In this document: piece after piece, positions 17,647-26,133 of the stretch
Layout of the letters: every line of letters starts with the position of its first letter
Position numbering within the stretch: the stretch's first letter is position 1
Source of the DNA: Conexibacter sp.
Lineage (GTDB): Bacteria > Actinomycetota > Thermoleophilia > Solirubrobacterales > Solirubrobacteraceae
Length of the DNA stretch: 33,744 bases
Assembly: GCA_025964325.1 (NCBI GenBank)
Contig: JAOPZA010000065.1
Coordinates: 1-33,744 of the forward strand
Reading direction: 5' to 3'
Translations under genes and position numbers: made by a program
The notes under the pieces: model-generated
The model's database searches: none
The model's input: the letters and a program-made list of their open reading frames with translations, nothing else
What the model was told of the DNA's origin: nothing

Positions 17647-18416
17647 GCGCGACGGACGTGGTCCGCTGGAGCGAGCAGGACGCCGTCTTCGTCGTGCGTC
17701 TCGGACGGCCGCCGGTCAACGCCCTCGGCCCGCCGCTGATCGACGGGCTCGACGCCGCGCTCGACGAGTTCGAGGCGCGCGAGGGCCGCGTCCTCGTCCT
17801 CGTCTCCGACGTGCCCGGCTTCTTCGCGGCGGGGGCGGACATCAAGGCGATGGTCGGCCTCGACCTCGAGGCGTTCGCCGCCTACGGTCGCCGGCTGCGG
17901 GCCGCGGTCGAGCGGATCCCCGCGCTCGAGCGGCCGTCGATCGCCGCCGTCGAGGGACGCGCGCTCGGCGGCGGGATGGAGCTGGCGCTGGCGTGCACGC
18001 TGCGCGTCGGCGGCGCCGACTGCCGCATGGGGCTGCCGGAGGCGAAGATCGGGCTCGTCCCGAGCGCCGGCGCGACCCAGCGGCTGCCGCGCTACGTCGG
18101 CCGCGGCCGCGCGCTCGAGCTGATGCTCACGGGCCGCGAGATCGACGCCGACGAGGCCGGCCGGATCGGCTTGATCGATCGCGCCGCGGCAGCCGGCGAG
18201 GCGGAGGCCGACGCGGTCGCGCTCGCCCGGCAGCTGCGCGGGCTCTCCGCCCCCGCGCTGAGGGACATCGTCCGCGGCGTCGACGACGCCTACGAGCTGC
18301 CGCTCGCGGCCGGGCTCACGCGCGAGGCCGCGCGCGTCGACGCGCTCTACTGCGGGCCCGACGCGAGAGAGGGCCTGCGGGCGTTCGTCGAGAAGCGCCC
18401 GCCGGAGTTCTCGTGA
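17643..18416 (+). CDS. Enoyl-CoA hydratase/isomerase (crotonase family)
   Basis: This 257-residue crotonase carries both hydratase glutamates, E113 in ALGGGMELALAC and E133 in GLPEAKIGLVPSAGATQRLPR, spaced 20 residues apart as in mammalian enoyl-CoA hydratase. The oxyanion-hole segment FFAAGADIKAM is also present. It should add water to a 2-enoyl-CoA, giving the (S)-3-hydroxyacyl-CoA. In an alicyclic pathway it would take the role of BadK, feeding the BadH-like dehydrogenase at 22727. The GTG start overlaps the stop of the dehydratase gene. The C-terminus ends in the family's EKRPPEF. Confidence 0.92.
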   Translation: MSATDVVRWSEQDAVFVVRLGRPPVNALGPPLIDGLDAALDEFEAREGRVLVLVSDVPGFFAAGADIKAMVGLDLEAFAAYGRRLRAAVERIPALERPSIAAVEGRALGGGMELALACTLRVGGADCRMGLPEAKIGLVPSAGATQRLPRYVGRGRALELMLTGREIDADEAGRIGLIDRAAAAGEAEADAVALARQLRGLSAPALRDIVRGVDDAYELPLAAGLTREAARVDALYCGPDAREGLRAFVEKRPPEFS

Positions 18417-18445
18417 GCGACCTCCATCCCCGGAAAGGAACTGCG

Positions 18446-19648
18446 ATGACGAACGACACCATCAGCGACGACGGGATCGACATCGCCAAGGCCCGTCAGC
18501 GGCACCCGAAGGCGATCGAGATGGCGCGCCGCGGGCTCGAGCTCGTCCGCACCAAGACGACCGACCAGGCCCCGGCGGTCCACGAGCAGCCGGTCGGCGT
18601 CTACCTCGACCCGGCGCGCTTCGAGACCGAGGTCGACGTGCTGTTCCACCAGCGCGCGCTGTTCGTCGCGCTCAGCGTCGAGCTGCCGCAGCCGGGCGCG
18701 TTCAAGACGCTCGAGATCCCGCGCTTCCCGCTGATCGTCGTCCGCGGACAGGACGGGGTCGTGCGCGCGTTCCTCAACACCTGCCGTCACCGCGGCAGCT
18801 CGCTCGTGCAGGGCACCGGCCTCACGCGCGCCTTCGTCTGCAAGTACCACGGCTGGGCCTACGACCTCGACGGCAAGCTGCGCAAGGTCCGCGCGGCGGA
18901 CAACTTCGGCGAGCCCGGCTGTCCCGGCCTGATCGAGGTCGCGGCGGCCGAGAGATACGGCATGGTCTTCGCGCGGCCGCGCTCGCTCGAGCGGGACCCG
19001 TCGCCGATCGACGTCGACGAGGTGCTCGGCGACGAGCTCGCCGGGCAGCTCGAGGGCTGGCATCTGAACCTCTCCGAGAAGGTGCACGCGGCGACGGTCG
19101 AGACCGCCTCGAACTGGAAGCTCGCGGTCGACACCTACCTCGAGACCTACCACTTCGCGACGCTGCACAAGACGACGGTCGCGAAGACCAACTTCTCCGA
19201 CCACGCGCCCTTCGACGTCTACGGACCGCACTCGCTGACCGCGTTCCTGGACCGCAGAATCGAGCGCCTCGCCGACCAGCCGGAGGACCAGTGGCGTCCG
19301 CTCAAGCACGTGCAGATGGTCTACGTGCTCTTCCCGAACACGATCATGACCGTGATGCAAGACCACGTCGAGTACTCGATGATCCTGCCCGGCAGGACCC
19401 ATGCCGAGAACAGCATGGAGCACCTGTACTTCAGCTTCCCCGACTTCCACGCCGAGGACGTCCACCGCAGCCGCTTCGACAACACGCAGTGGATCCTCGC
19501 GGAGGAGGACTGCCCGATGGCGGAGGAGATGTTCCGCAACGTCGAGGCCGGCGTCCTGCAGACGATCCGCTTCGGGCGCAACGAGCCCGGGCTCCAGCAC
19601 CAGTACGGCGGCTACGAGGCCGCGCTCGCGGAGGCGGCTCGCCGATGA
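18446..19648 (+). CDS. Rieske-type non-heme iron oxygenase, alpha subunit
   Basis: This 400-residue protein has an N-terminal Rieske [2Fe-2S] domain with ligands C113/H115 (in CRHRG) and C132/H135 (in CKYHGW). The catalytic domain has the DTYLETYHFATLH motif, where H236 and H241 bind mononuclear iron; the third, acidic ligand probably lies near DNTQWILAEED. It should hydroxylate or dihydroxylate its substrate, or remove a methyl group, using electrons from a ferredoxin/reductase. No beta subunit is encoded nearby, which suggests a homotrimeric alpha-only enzyme. AAGGAA precedes the ATG. The kinase gene overlaps its stop. The substrate is unknown. Confidence 0.93.
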   Translation: MTNDTISDDGIDIAKARQRHPKAIEMARRGLELVRTKTTDQAPAVHEQPVGVYLDPARFETEVDVLFHQRALFVALSVELPQPGAFKTLEIPRFPLIVVRGQDGVVRAFLNTCRHRGSSLVQGTGLTRAFVCKYHGWAYDLDGKLRKVRAADNFGEPGCPGLIEVAAAERYGMVFARPRSLERDPSPIDVDEVLGDELAGQLEGWHLNLSEKVHAATVETASNWKLAVDTYLETYHFATLHKTTVAKTNFSDHAPFDVYGPHSLTAFLDRRIERLADQPEDQWRPLKHVQMVYVLFPNTIMTVMQDHVEYSMILPGRTHAENSMEHLYFSFPDFHAEDVHRSRFDNTQWILAEEDCPMAEEMFRNVEAGVLQTIRFGRNEPGLQHQYGGYEAALAEAARR

Positions 19649-20673
19649 GCGCGCAGACGCTCCTCGCGGGCCTCGACCTGACCGCGCTGCACGCGTTCCT
19701 CGACCACGCGATGCCGGGGCTCGTCCACGGCGAGCTGCGGGCGCGCCTGCTCGCCGGCGGCCACTCGAACCTCACCTACGAGGTCGCCGACGACGCGACC
19801 CGCTGGGTGCTGCGGCGCCCGCCTCTCGGCGAGCTGCGCCCGACCGCGCACGACATGGGCCGCGAGTACCGCGTCATGCGCGCGCTGCACGGGACGGCCG
19901 TGCCGGTGCCCGCGACGACCGTGCTGTGCGAGGACGCCGCGATCCTCGGCGCGCCGTTCTATCTGATGGCGCACGTCGACGGCACCGTCTACCGCTCGCA
20001 GGAGCAGACCGCGACGCTGGGGCCGCGGCTCGCCCGCGAGGTGTCGTTCGCGCTCGTGGACGCGCTCGCGGACCTGCACGCGCTCGAGCCCGCCGCGGTC
20101 GGGCTCGGCGAGCTGGGCCGGCCGGCCGGCTACCTCGAGCGCCAGGTCCGTCGCTGGACCGGCCAGATCGACGGCTCCTGGCGCGAGATCCCCGGCATCG
20201 ACGCGCTCGCGAAGCGCCTGCGCGACGAGCTGCCGGGCAGCTCGGACGCCGCGATCGTGCACGGCGACTTCCGGCTCGACAACGCGATCGTCGCGTCCGA
20301 CGGTCGCGTCGCCGCCGTCGTCGACTGGGAGCTGGCGACGCTCGGCGACCCGCTCGCCGACCTCGGACTGCTGTCGTGCTACTGGACCGGCGTGCCGTCC
20401 CACAGCGCCGACACGATGACGAAGGGGATCGCTCCCGAGCTCGGCTTCCCGCCGATCGCGGAGCTGGTCGAGCGCTACGCGGCGCGGACGCGACGCGACG
20501 TCTCGGCGCTGCCGTGGTACGTCGCCTTCGGCTACTTCAAGCTCGCGGTCATCCGCGAGGGCATCCACCACCGCTACACGCGCGGCGAGACGGTCGGCGA
20601 AGGCTTCGAGCGCATCGGCGAGCTCGTCGCCCCGCTCGTCGCGCAGGCGCTGACGACCCTCGAGGAGGGCTGA
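19645..20673 (+). CDS. APH-fold kinase, ACAD10/11 kinase-domain type
   Basis: This 342-residue protein has the aminoglycoside-phosphotransferase fold. The catalytic loop is HGDFRLDN (residues 206-213, base D208) and the metal site D227 lies in VVDWELATLGDP. The GHSNLTYEV glycine-rich start and VLRRPP with its lysine-poor strand are as in ACAD10/11. Resemblance to the N-terminal kinase part of human ACAD11 is strong from memory (GDFRLDN, DWEL.T.G.PL.DL, SYFK/GYFK). In that enzyme and in the levulinate protein LvaA the kinase phosphorylates a 4-hydroxyacyl-CoA. This is therefore probably a hydroxyacyl-CoA kinase and not an antibiotic-resistance gene. ATGA overlap upstream; TGATG overlap with its dehydrogenase partner downstream. 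Confidence 0.85.
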   Translation: MSAQTLLAGLDLTALHAFLDHAMPGLVHGELRARLLAGGHSNLTYEVADDATRWVLRRPPLGELRPTAHDMGREYRVMRALHGTAVPVPATTVLCEDAAILGAPFYLMAHVDGTVYRSQEQTATLGPRLAREVSFALVDALADLHALEPAAVGLGELGRPAGYLERQVRRWTGQIDGSWREIPGIDALAKRLRDELPGSSDAAIVHGDFRLDNAIVASDGRVAAVVDWELATLGDPLADLGLLSCYWTGVPSHSADTMTKGIAPELGFPPIAELVERYAARTRRDVSALPWYVAFGYFKLAVIREGIHHRYTRGETVGEGFERIGELVAPLVAQALTTLEEG

Positions 20674-21905
20674 TGGAATTCGCGTACGACGAGCGCACCG
20701 AGCACCTGCTGCAGGAGCTCGGGTCGTTCATGGACGAGCACGTCTACCCGGCCGAGGCCGCGTTCGGCGAGCACGCCGCCAATCCCGAGAACGCGTTCGC
20801 GCACCCGCCGGTGCTGGACGAACTGAAGCTCGAGGCGCGCCGGCGCGGGCTGTGGAACCTCTTCCTGCCCGCTCCCGATCCGGAGGGCGGCGGCCTCACG
20901 AACCTGCAGTACGCGCCGCTGGCCGAGCTGAGCGGACACAGCGCGCGACTCGCGCCGGAGGCGATGAACTGCTCCGCGCCGGACACCGGCAACATGGAGA
21001 TCCTCACGCTGTTCGGCACGCCGGCCCAGCAGGAGCGCTGGCTGCGGCCGCTGCTCGAGGGCGAGATCCGCTCGGCGTTCTGCATGACCGAGCCGGACGT
21101 CGCGTCCTCCGACGCCACCAACATCGGGACACGGATCCGCCGCGAGGGGGACGAGTATGTCGTCAACGGGACGAAGTGGTGGTCCTCCGGCGCGCTCAAC
21201 CCGCGCTGCGAGCTGCTGATCGTGATGGGCAAGACCGACCCGGACGCGAGCAGACACCGGCAGCAGAGCATGCTGCTCGTGCCGCGCGACGCGCCGGGAG
21301 TCGAGCTCGTGCGGCCGCTGACGGTGTTCGGCTACACGGACGGCTTCCGCGGCGGCCACGCCGAGGTCCGCTTCACCGACGTGCGCGTGCCCGTCGGGAA
21401 CATCGTCGCCGGCGAGGGCGAGGGCTTCGCGATCGCCCAGGCGCGCCTGGGGCCGGGTCGCGTGCACCACTGCATGCGCGCGATCGGCGTCGCCGAGCGC
21501 GCGCTCGAGCTGCTCTGCCGGCGCGCGGTCCGCCGCGAGGTGCGCGGCACGCGGCTCGACGAGCAGGGCGTCATCCAGGACTGGGTCGCGGAGGCGCGGG
21601 TCCGGATCGAGCAGGCCCGGCTGCTGACGCTCAAGACCGCGTGGCTGATGGACACGGTCGGCAACAGAGGCGCGCACACCGAGATCCAGGCGATCAAGGT
21701 CGCCGTGCCCGCCGTCGCCGAATGGGTGCTCGACAAGGCGATCCAGGTGCACGGCGGCGCCGGCGTGAGCGCCGACTTCCCGCTCGCCGCGATGTGGACG
21801 TTCAACCGCGGGCTGCGGATCGCCGACGGTCCCGACGAGGTCCACAAGGCGTCGCTCTCGCGCCGCGAGCTGGCTCCGTACCGCGCCGAGGCGGGAGTCG
21901 GCTGA
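20673..21905 (+). CDS. Acyl-CoA dehydrogenase, ACAD10/11 type
   Basis: This 410-residue flavoprotein matches the dehydrogenase part of ACAD11 closely: CMTEPDVASSDATNI, NGTKWWSSGALNPRCE, VFGYTDGFRGGHAE, RLGPGRVHHCMRAIGVAERA, IQVHGGAGVSADFPLA and RIADGPDEVH. It should use FAD. In ACAD10/11 and LvaC-like enzymes this module acts on the 4-phosphoacyl-CoA made by the kinase, losing phosphate to give an enoyl-CoA. It could also be a plain acyl-CoA dehydrogenase starting ring or chain beta-oxidation. Its ATG overlaps the kinase stop by one base (TGATG), so the pair is made in step. Electrons in the usual reaction would go to ETF, which is not encoded here. Confidence 0.92.
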   Translation: MEFAYDERTEHLLQELGSFMDEHVYPAEAAFGEHAANPENAFAHPPVLDELKLEARRRGLWNLFLPAPDPEGGGLTNLQYAPLAELSGHSARLAPEAMNCSAPDTGNMEILTLFGTPAQQERWLRPLLEGEIRSAFCMTEPDVASSDATNIGTRIRREGDEYVVNGTKWWSSGALNPRCELLIVMGKTDPDASRHRQQSMLLVPRDAPGVELVRPLTVFGYTDGFRGGHAEVRFTDVRVPVGNIVAGEGEGFAIAQARLGPGRVHHCMRAIGVAERALELLCRRAVRREVRGTRLDEQGVIQDWVAEARVRIEQARLLTLKTAWLMDTVGNRGAHTEIQAIKVAVPAVAEWVLDKAIQVHGGAGVSADFPLAAMWTFNRGLRIADGPDEVHKASLSRRELAPYRAEAGVG

Positions 21906-21906
21906 G

Positions 21907-22656
21907 ATGGCCGCGTTGTCCGCTCGCACCGCGCTCGTCACCGGCGGGAGCCGCGGCATGGGCCTGGAGATCGCACGGCAGCTGCTCGCGCGCGGCGCCA
22001 GCGTCGCGATCACCGGCCGCACGCCGGAGGCGCTGAGCGCGGCCGAGCAGGAGCTCGACAGCGAGCGCCTGCTGTGCGTGCCGGCGAACGCCGGTGAGAT
22101 CGACCGCGCGGAGGACGTCGTCGCGGGCGTGCTGGAGCGCTTCGGCTCGCTCGACCTGCTCGTCAACAACGTCGGCATCAGCCCCTACTTCGGCCCGCTC
22201 GTCGACGCGCCCGCCGCCGCCGTCATGAAGACGTTCGAGGTCAACGTCGGCGGCGCGCTGGCGATGATCCAGGCGGCGTGGACGCGGCGGATGCGCGAGC
22301 ACGGCGGCGCAGTCGTGAACGTCGCGTCGATCGCGAGCGTGCGGACCGCCGCCAACCTCGGCGTCTACGCGCTGACGAAGGCCGCGCTGCGTCACCTGAC
22401 GATGCAGCTCTCGGCCGAGCTGGCGCCGACCGTGCGGGTCAACGCGATCGCGCCGGCGATCATCAAGACGCGCTTCTCCGAGGCCCGCTACGACGGTCGC
22501 GAGGAGGAGCTGCTCGAGCGCTACCCGATGGGCCGCCTCGGCGTGCCCGAGGACGTCGCGCCGGCCGTCTGCTTCCTGCTCTCCGACGACGCCTCGTGGA
22601 TCACCGGCGAGACGCTCGCCGTCGACGGGGGCGCCTTGAAGGTCGACACGGGCTGA
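21907..22656 (+). CDS. SDR-family oxidoreductase
   Basis: This 249-residue classical short-chain dehydrogenase has TGGSRGMG at the cofactor site, NNVG, a catalytic serine in VASIAS and the pair Y154/K158 in YALTK. The C-terminal ITGETLAVDGG is standard. It should interconvert a hydroxyl and a keto group with NAD(H) or NADP(H). It directly follows the kinase/dehydrogenase pair, one base after the stop, as LvaD follows LvaC in the levulinate operon. A role in reducing a keto-acyl-CoA to the hydroxyacyl-CoA that the kinase needs is possible, but this is inference. Confidence 0.9.
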   Translation: MAALSARTALVTGGSRGMGLEIARQLLARGASVAITGRTPEALSAAEQELDSERLLCVPANAGEIDRAEDVVAGVLERFGSLDLLVNNVGISPYFGPLVDAPAAAVMKTFEVNVGGALAMIQAAWTRRMREHGGAVVNVASIASVRTAANLGVYALTKAALRHLTMQLSAELAPTVRVNAIAPAIIKTRFSEARYDGREEELLERYPMGRLGVPEDVAPAVCFLLSDDASWITGETLAVDGGALKVDTG

Positions 22657-22659
22657 GCG

Positions 22660-22681
22660 CCTCCCGAATCCGCCGGGGAGG
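22660..22681 (+). repeat. Short inverted repeat after the SDR gene
   Basis: CCTCCC (22660-22665) is complementary to GGGAGG (22676-22681) across a 10-base loop, immediately after the stop at 22656. There is no U run, so a strong terminator is not indicated. It may be a processing or weak attenuating hairpin in the 70-base gap before the next gene. Confidence 0.3.
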
Positions 22682-22726
22682 TGGGCCGCGACGCCGGGCC
22701 AGCATGAAGAACTGACAGGAGGAACG

Positions 22727-23488
22727 ATGAGCACAGACAGACGAGTCGCATTGGTGACCGGGGGAGCGCAGGGGATCGGACGGGGCATCGCCGAGGGGCT
22801 CGCCCTCGACGGCTTCCACGTCGTCGTCGCCGACCGCTCGCCCGCGCCGGCGGAGGCGACCGTCGCCGCGATCCGGCAGGACGGCGGCGCGGCCTCCGCG
22901 CTCGAGGTCGACGTGACCGACAGCGCGCTCGTCACGGCCGCGCTCGACCGCGTCGCGAACGACGTCGGTCCCGTTCACGTGCTCGTCAACAACGCCGGCT
23001 GGGACGACCACAAGCGGTTCGTCGAGACCGACGAGGCGTTCTGGGACCAGATCATCGACCTCAACTTCAAGGCCGCGCTGCGGTTCGTGCGCCACCTGCT
23101 GCCCGGGATGATCGACCGCAAGGCCGGCCGCATCGTCAACATCGGCTCCGACGCCGGCCGCGTCGGCTCCTCGATGGAGGCCGTCTACTCCGGTGCGAGA
23201 GGCGGCGTGATCGCGTTCACGAAGACGATCGCGCGGGAGGCCGCCCGAGCCGGCGTGACGGCGAACGTCGTCTGCCCCGGTCCGACGCGGACGCCGGCGA
23301 TGGACGCCGTCCTCGCGCAGCAGGGCGACGCCGAGGCGGTGATGGCGGCGATGGTCAAGGCGGTCCCGATGCGACGGCTGGGCGAGCCGAGCGACATCGC
23401 CGCCGCCGTCCGCTTCTTCGCCAGCGACGCGGCCGGGTTCGTCACCGGCCAGACGCTCTCGGTCAGCGGCGGACTGACGATGGCCTGA
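22727..23488 (+). CDS. BadH-like SDR (2-hydroxycyclohexanecarboxyl-CoA dehydrogenase-like), catalytic Lys replaced by Arg
   Basis: This 253-residue SDR resembles BadH of Rhodopseudomonas palustris as remembered: NNAGWD, LPGM.(D/E)R..GRIVNI.SDA, RVGSS.EAVY, NVVCPGPT and the C-terminal TGQTLSVSGGLTM. BadH oxidises 2-hydroxycyclohexanecarboxyl-CoA to the 2-keto form that BadI cleaves. The cofactor motif is TGGAQGIG and the tyrosine is Y154, but the lysine four residues later is R158 (codon AGA at 23198-23200). SDR enzymes rely on this lysine to bind ribose and lower the tyrosine pKa, so activity may be altered. An AGGAGG site precedes the ATG. The gene has a 70-base gap upstream, unlike its coupled neighbours. 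Confidence 0.85.
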   Translation: MSTDRRVALVTGGAQGIGRGIAEGLALDGFHVVVADRSPAPAEATVAAIRQDGGAASALEVDVTDSALVTAALDRVANDVGPVHVLVNNAGWDDHKRFVETDEAFWDQIIDLNFKAALRFVRHLLPGMIDRKAGRIVNIGSDAGRVGSSMEAVYSGARGGVIAFTKTIAREAARAGVTANVVCPGPTRTPAMDAVLAQQGDAEAVMAAMVKAVPMRRLGEPSDIAAAVRFFASDAAGFVTGQTLSVSGGLTMA

Positions 23489-23503
23489 AGGCCGGTGACG
23501 AGG

Positions 23504-25192
23504 ATGACGATCGAGACGGAGACGATGGGAGACGCTGTCGTGGAGCTGCTGAGCGAGTCCTACTGGCCGGCCGACCGGGCCGAGCCGGTGGAGGAGATCA
23601 CCGTCGGCGGACGGCTGCGGCAGGCGGCCGCCGACGCTCCGGACCGTCTCGCGCTGGTCGACGGATGCCCGGATCCGGCCGCGCGCCGGACGTGGACCTA
23701 CGCGGAGCTGCTGACGGCCTCCGAGCAGGTCGCCCGCTCGCTGCTGACGCACTTCTCGCCCGGGGAGCGGCTGCTCGTCCTGGCCCCGAACTCGCCCGAG
23801 TGGGTGCTGCTGCAGATGGGGGCCGCGATGGCGGGGCTCGTGCTCGCCTGCGCGAACCCCGCCTACCGCGACCGCGAGATCGACTACGTGCTGCGGCGCT
23901 CGCGCGCGGCCGGCGTCGTGCTGGCGGACGAGTACCGCGGCCACGACCTGCTCGCGACCGTGCAGCGGCTGAGCGCCGAGCTGCCCCAGCTGCGCACGAT
24001 CCTGCGCTTCAGCCGTTGGGACGAGCTGCTGCGCGACGGCGACCCGGCGACCGCGCTGCCGCTGGTCGATCCGGACGACGCGGCGCAGATCCAGTACACC
24101 GGCGGCACGACCGGCTTCCCGAAGGGCGTCCTGCTGCATCACCGCGGCATCTGCAACGCGCCCAACTTCGTGCTCACGAACGCCGGGATGCAGGTCGGCG
24201 ACACGTGGGTCAACACGATGCCGCTGTTCCACGTCGGCGGGTGCGTCACGACCGGGCTCGGGATCCTCGCGCGGCGGGGGACGCACGTCGTCGTCCGCGA
24301 GTTCGACCCGGGCGTCGTGCTGGAGCTGTTCGAGAGCCGGCGCGGGAACATGTCGCTGCTGGTCCCGACGATGCTGATCCGCGTGCTCGACCAGCCGGGC
24401 TTCGCGCGGCGGGACGTCTCCAGCGTGCACACGCTCGTCTCCGGCGCTGCGCCGGTGCCGGCCGAGCTGATCCGCCGCACGAAGCGCGCCTTCGGCTGCC
24501 AGTTCACGAACATCTTCGGGCAGACCGAGGTCAGCGGCGTCGTCACGACGACGCGCACGGACGACACGCCCGAGGACCAGGCGGAGACGATCGGCCGGGC
24601 GGTCAAGCAGGTCGAGCTGAAGATCGCCGATCCGTCGGACGGCCACGTGCTGCCGATCGGCGGCGAGGGCGAGATCTGCGGCCGCGGCTACCAGATGATG
24701 ATCGGCTACCTCGACGATCCGGATGCGACCGCGAAGACCCTGCGTCCGGACGGCTGGCTCCACACCGGCGACGTCGGCTCGATGGACGAGCGCGGCTACG
24801 TGCGGATCACCGGGCGCCTGAAGGAGATGATCATCCGCGGCGGCGAGAACATCTCGCCGCGCGAGGTCGAGGACGTGCTGTTCGACCGCCCCGAGGTCGC
24901 CGAGATCGTGGTCCTCGGCATCCCGGACGAGGAGTGGGGCGAGCAGGTCGCGGCGGTGATCCGACCGGCGGCGGGCGAGCCGCGCCCCTCGGCCGCGGAG
25001 CTGCGCGAGCACTGCCGTCGCCAGATCGCCCGCTTCAAGGTCCCGGCGCTGTGGTTCTTCCTCGACAGCTACCCGACGACGCCGGCTGGCAAGATCCAGA
25101 AGTTCGTGCTGCGCGACCAGATCCTCGCCGGAGCGCTCGTGCCCGAGCAGCTGCCGGCCTCCGTGCCGGCAGCGACCGAGGAGACCTCGTGA
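23504..25192 (+). CDS. Acyl-CoA synthetase (AMP-forming), AliA/fatty-acid CoA ligase-like
   Basis: This 562-residue ANL-family ligase has the phosphate loop YTGGTTGFPKGV, the FGQTE motif, the GWLHTGD hinge region, KEMIIRGGENISPREVE, and the C-terminal lysine in TPAGKIQKF. All key elements look intact. It converts an acid, ATP and CoA to an acyl-CoA, the entry step of the beta-oxidation blocks on either side. An in-frame GTG nine bases upstream lies too close to the AAGG ribosome site, so the ATG at 23504 is chosen. Beside a BadH-like gene it could be the cyclohexanecarboxylate-CoA ligase counterpart (AliA); the substrate is inferred only. Confidence 0.93.
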   Translation: MTIETETMGDAVVELLSESYWPADRAEPVEEITVGGRLRQAAADAPDRLALVDGCPDPAARRTWTYAELLTASEQVARSLLTHFSPGERLLVLAPNSPEWVLLQMGAAMAGLVLACANPAYRDREIDYVLRRSRAAGVVLADEYRGHDLLATVQRLSAELPQLRTILRFSRWDELLRDGDPATALPLVDPDDAAQIQYTGGTTGFPKGVLLHHRGICNAPNFVLTNAGMQVGDTWVNTMPLFHVGGCVTTGLGILARRGTHVVVREFDPGVVLELFESRRGNMSLLVPTMLIRVLDQPGFARRDVSSVHTLVSGAAPVPAELIRRTKRAFGCQFTNIFGQTEVSGVVTTTRTDDTPEDQAETIGRAVKQVELKIADPSDGHVLPIGGEGEICGRGYQMMIGYLDDPDATAKTLRPDGWLHTGDVGSMDERGYVRITGRLKEMIIRGGENISPREVEDVLFDRPEVAEIVVLGIPDEEWGEQVAAVIRPAAGEPRPSAAELREHCRRQIARFKVPALWFFLDSYPTTPAGKIQKFVLRDQILAGALVPEQLPASVPAATEETS

Positions 25193-26133
25193 TCCGCATC
25201 GGCGCCCAGTACCTCGGCGGCTCGCTGTCGCCGAAGACGTTCGCCGTCGCGGTCGAGGAGGCGGGCTTCGACTCGGTCTGGTGCGGTGACCACGTGAGCC
25301 ACTACGTCGACGGCATCGCCACGCTCGGCTGCTACGCCGGCGCCACCGAGACGATCGAGATCGGCACCAACGTCCTGGTCGCGCCGCTGCGACCCGCGGT
25401 CGTCGCCGCGAAGGCCCTCGCCACCGTGGCCGACATCGCCGGGCCGCAGCGGCTCGTCGCCGGCATCGGGGTCGGCGGGGACTTCCCGGCCGAGATCGCC
25501 GCCGTCGGCGCCGAGATGAGACAGCGCGGCGCCTACACCGACGAGGCGCTCGAGCTGATCCGCCTGCTGTGGAGCGGCGAGCCGATCAGCTACGACGGGC
25601 GCTGGACCCAGCTCGCGGACTACCGCATCGAGCCGGCGCCGGATCCGGCTCCGCGCGTCTGGATCGGGGGCCGCGCCGATGCCGCGCTGCGCCGCGCGGT
25701 CCGCTCCGGCTCGGGCTACCTCGGCTACCTGCTGAGCCCCAGTGGGGTCGCCAAGCGCGCGGCGCGGATCGCCGAGCTGGCGCTCGAGCAGGGGCGCGCG
25801 CCGGCGGACCTCACGATCGCGTGCAACGTCTTCTTCGTGCCGGCGCGGACGGTCGACGAGGCGGTCGACGCGGCGATCGCGAACGGGATGAGCCTCCAGG
25901 GCCTGACGCCCGAGCTGGTCCGCTCGTTCTTCCTGCTCGGCGACGACGAGGCCTGCCTGGCCCGCATCCAGCAGTACGTCGACGCCGGCCTCGACCACCT
26001 GATCCTCGGCTGCGCTCCCGGCGGGGAGGACGAGCTGCGGACGTTCCTCGCCGCCGCGACCCGGCTGCTGCCCGAGATCCGCGCGCTGGTGCCCGCCGCC
26101 GCGACCACGACGACCGAAGGAGTCGGAACATGA
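25189..26133 (+). CDS. LLM-class flavin/F420-dependent oxidoreductase
   Basis: This 314-residue protein has the luciferase-like TIM-barrel pattern: an N-terminal GFDSVWCGDHVSHY segment (about 20-40), IEIGTNVLVAPLRP, RLVAGIGVGGDFPAEI, and a PRVWIGGRADAALRRA strand. In high-GC actinobacteria such proteins often use coenzyme F420, but FMN is also possible and the residues cannot decide. It may reduce a double bond or ketone, or act as a monooxygenase. The GTG start overlaps the ligase stop and its own stop overlaps the ferredoxin ATG, so all three are coupled. Confidence 0.85.
   Translation: MIRIGAQYLGGSLSPKTFAVAVEEAGFDSVWCGDHVSHYVDGIATLGCYAGATETIEIGTNVLVAPLRPAVVAAKALATVADIAGPQRLVAGIGVGGDFPAEIAAVGAEMRQRGAYTDEALELIRLLWSGEPISYDGRWTQLADYRIEPAPDPAPRVWIGGRADAALRRAVRSGSGYLGYLLSPSGVAKRAARIAELALEQGRAPADLTIACNVFFVPARTVDEAVDAAIANGMSLQGLTPELVRSFFLLGDDEACLARIQQYVDAGLDHLILGCAPGGEDELRTFLAAATRLLPEIRALVPAAATTTTEGVGT

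Noticed and set aside
19645-20673. Aminoglycoside resistance gene
   Set aside because: The APH fold is present, but the sequence matches the ACAD10/11 kinase module and the gene is coupled to an acyl-CoA dehydrogenase, so drug phosphorylation is unlikely.
22657-22726. Rho-independent terminator after the SDR gene
   Set aside because: The 6-base stem has a 10-base loop and no following T run, so it does not meet the form of an intrinsic terminator.
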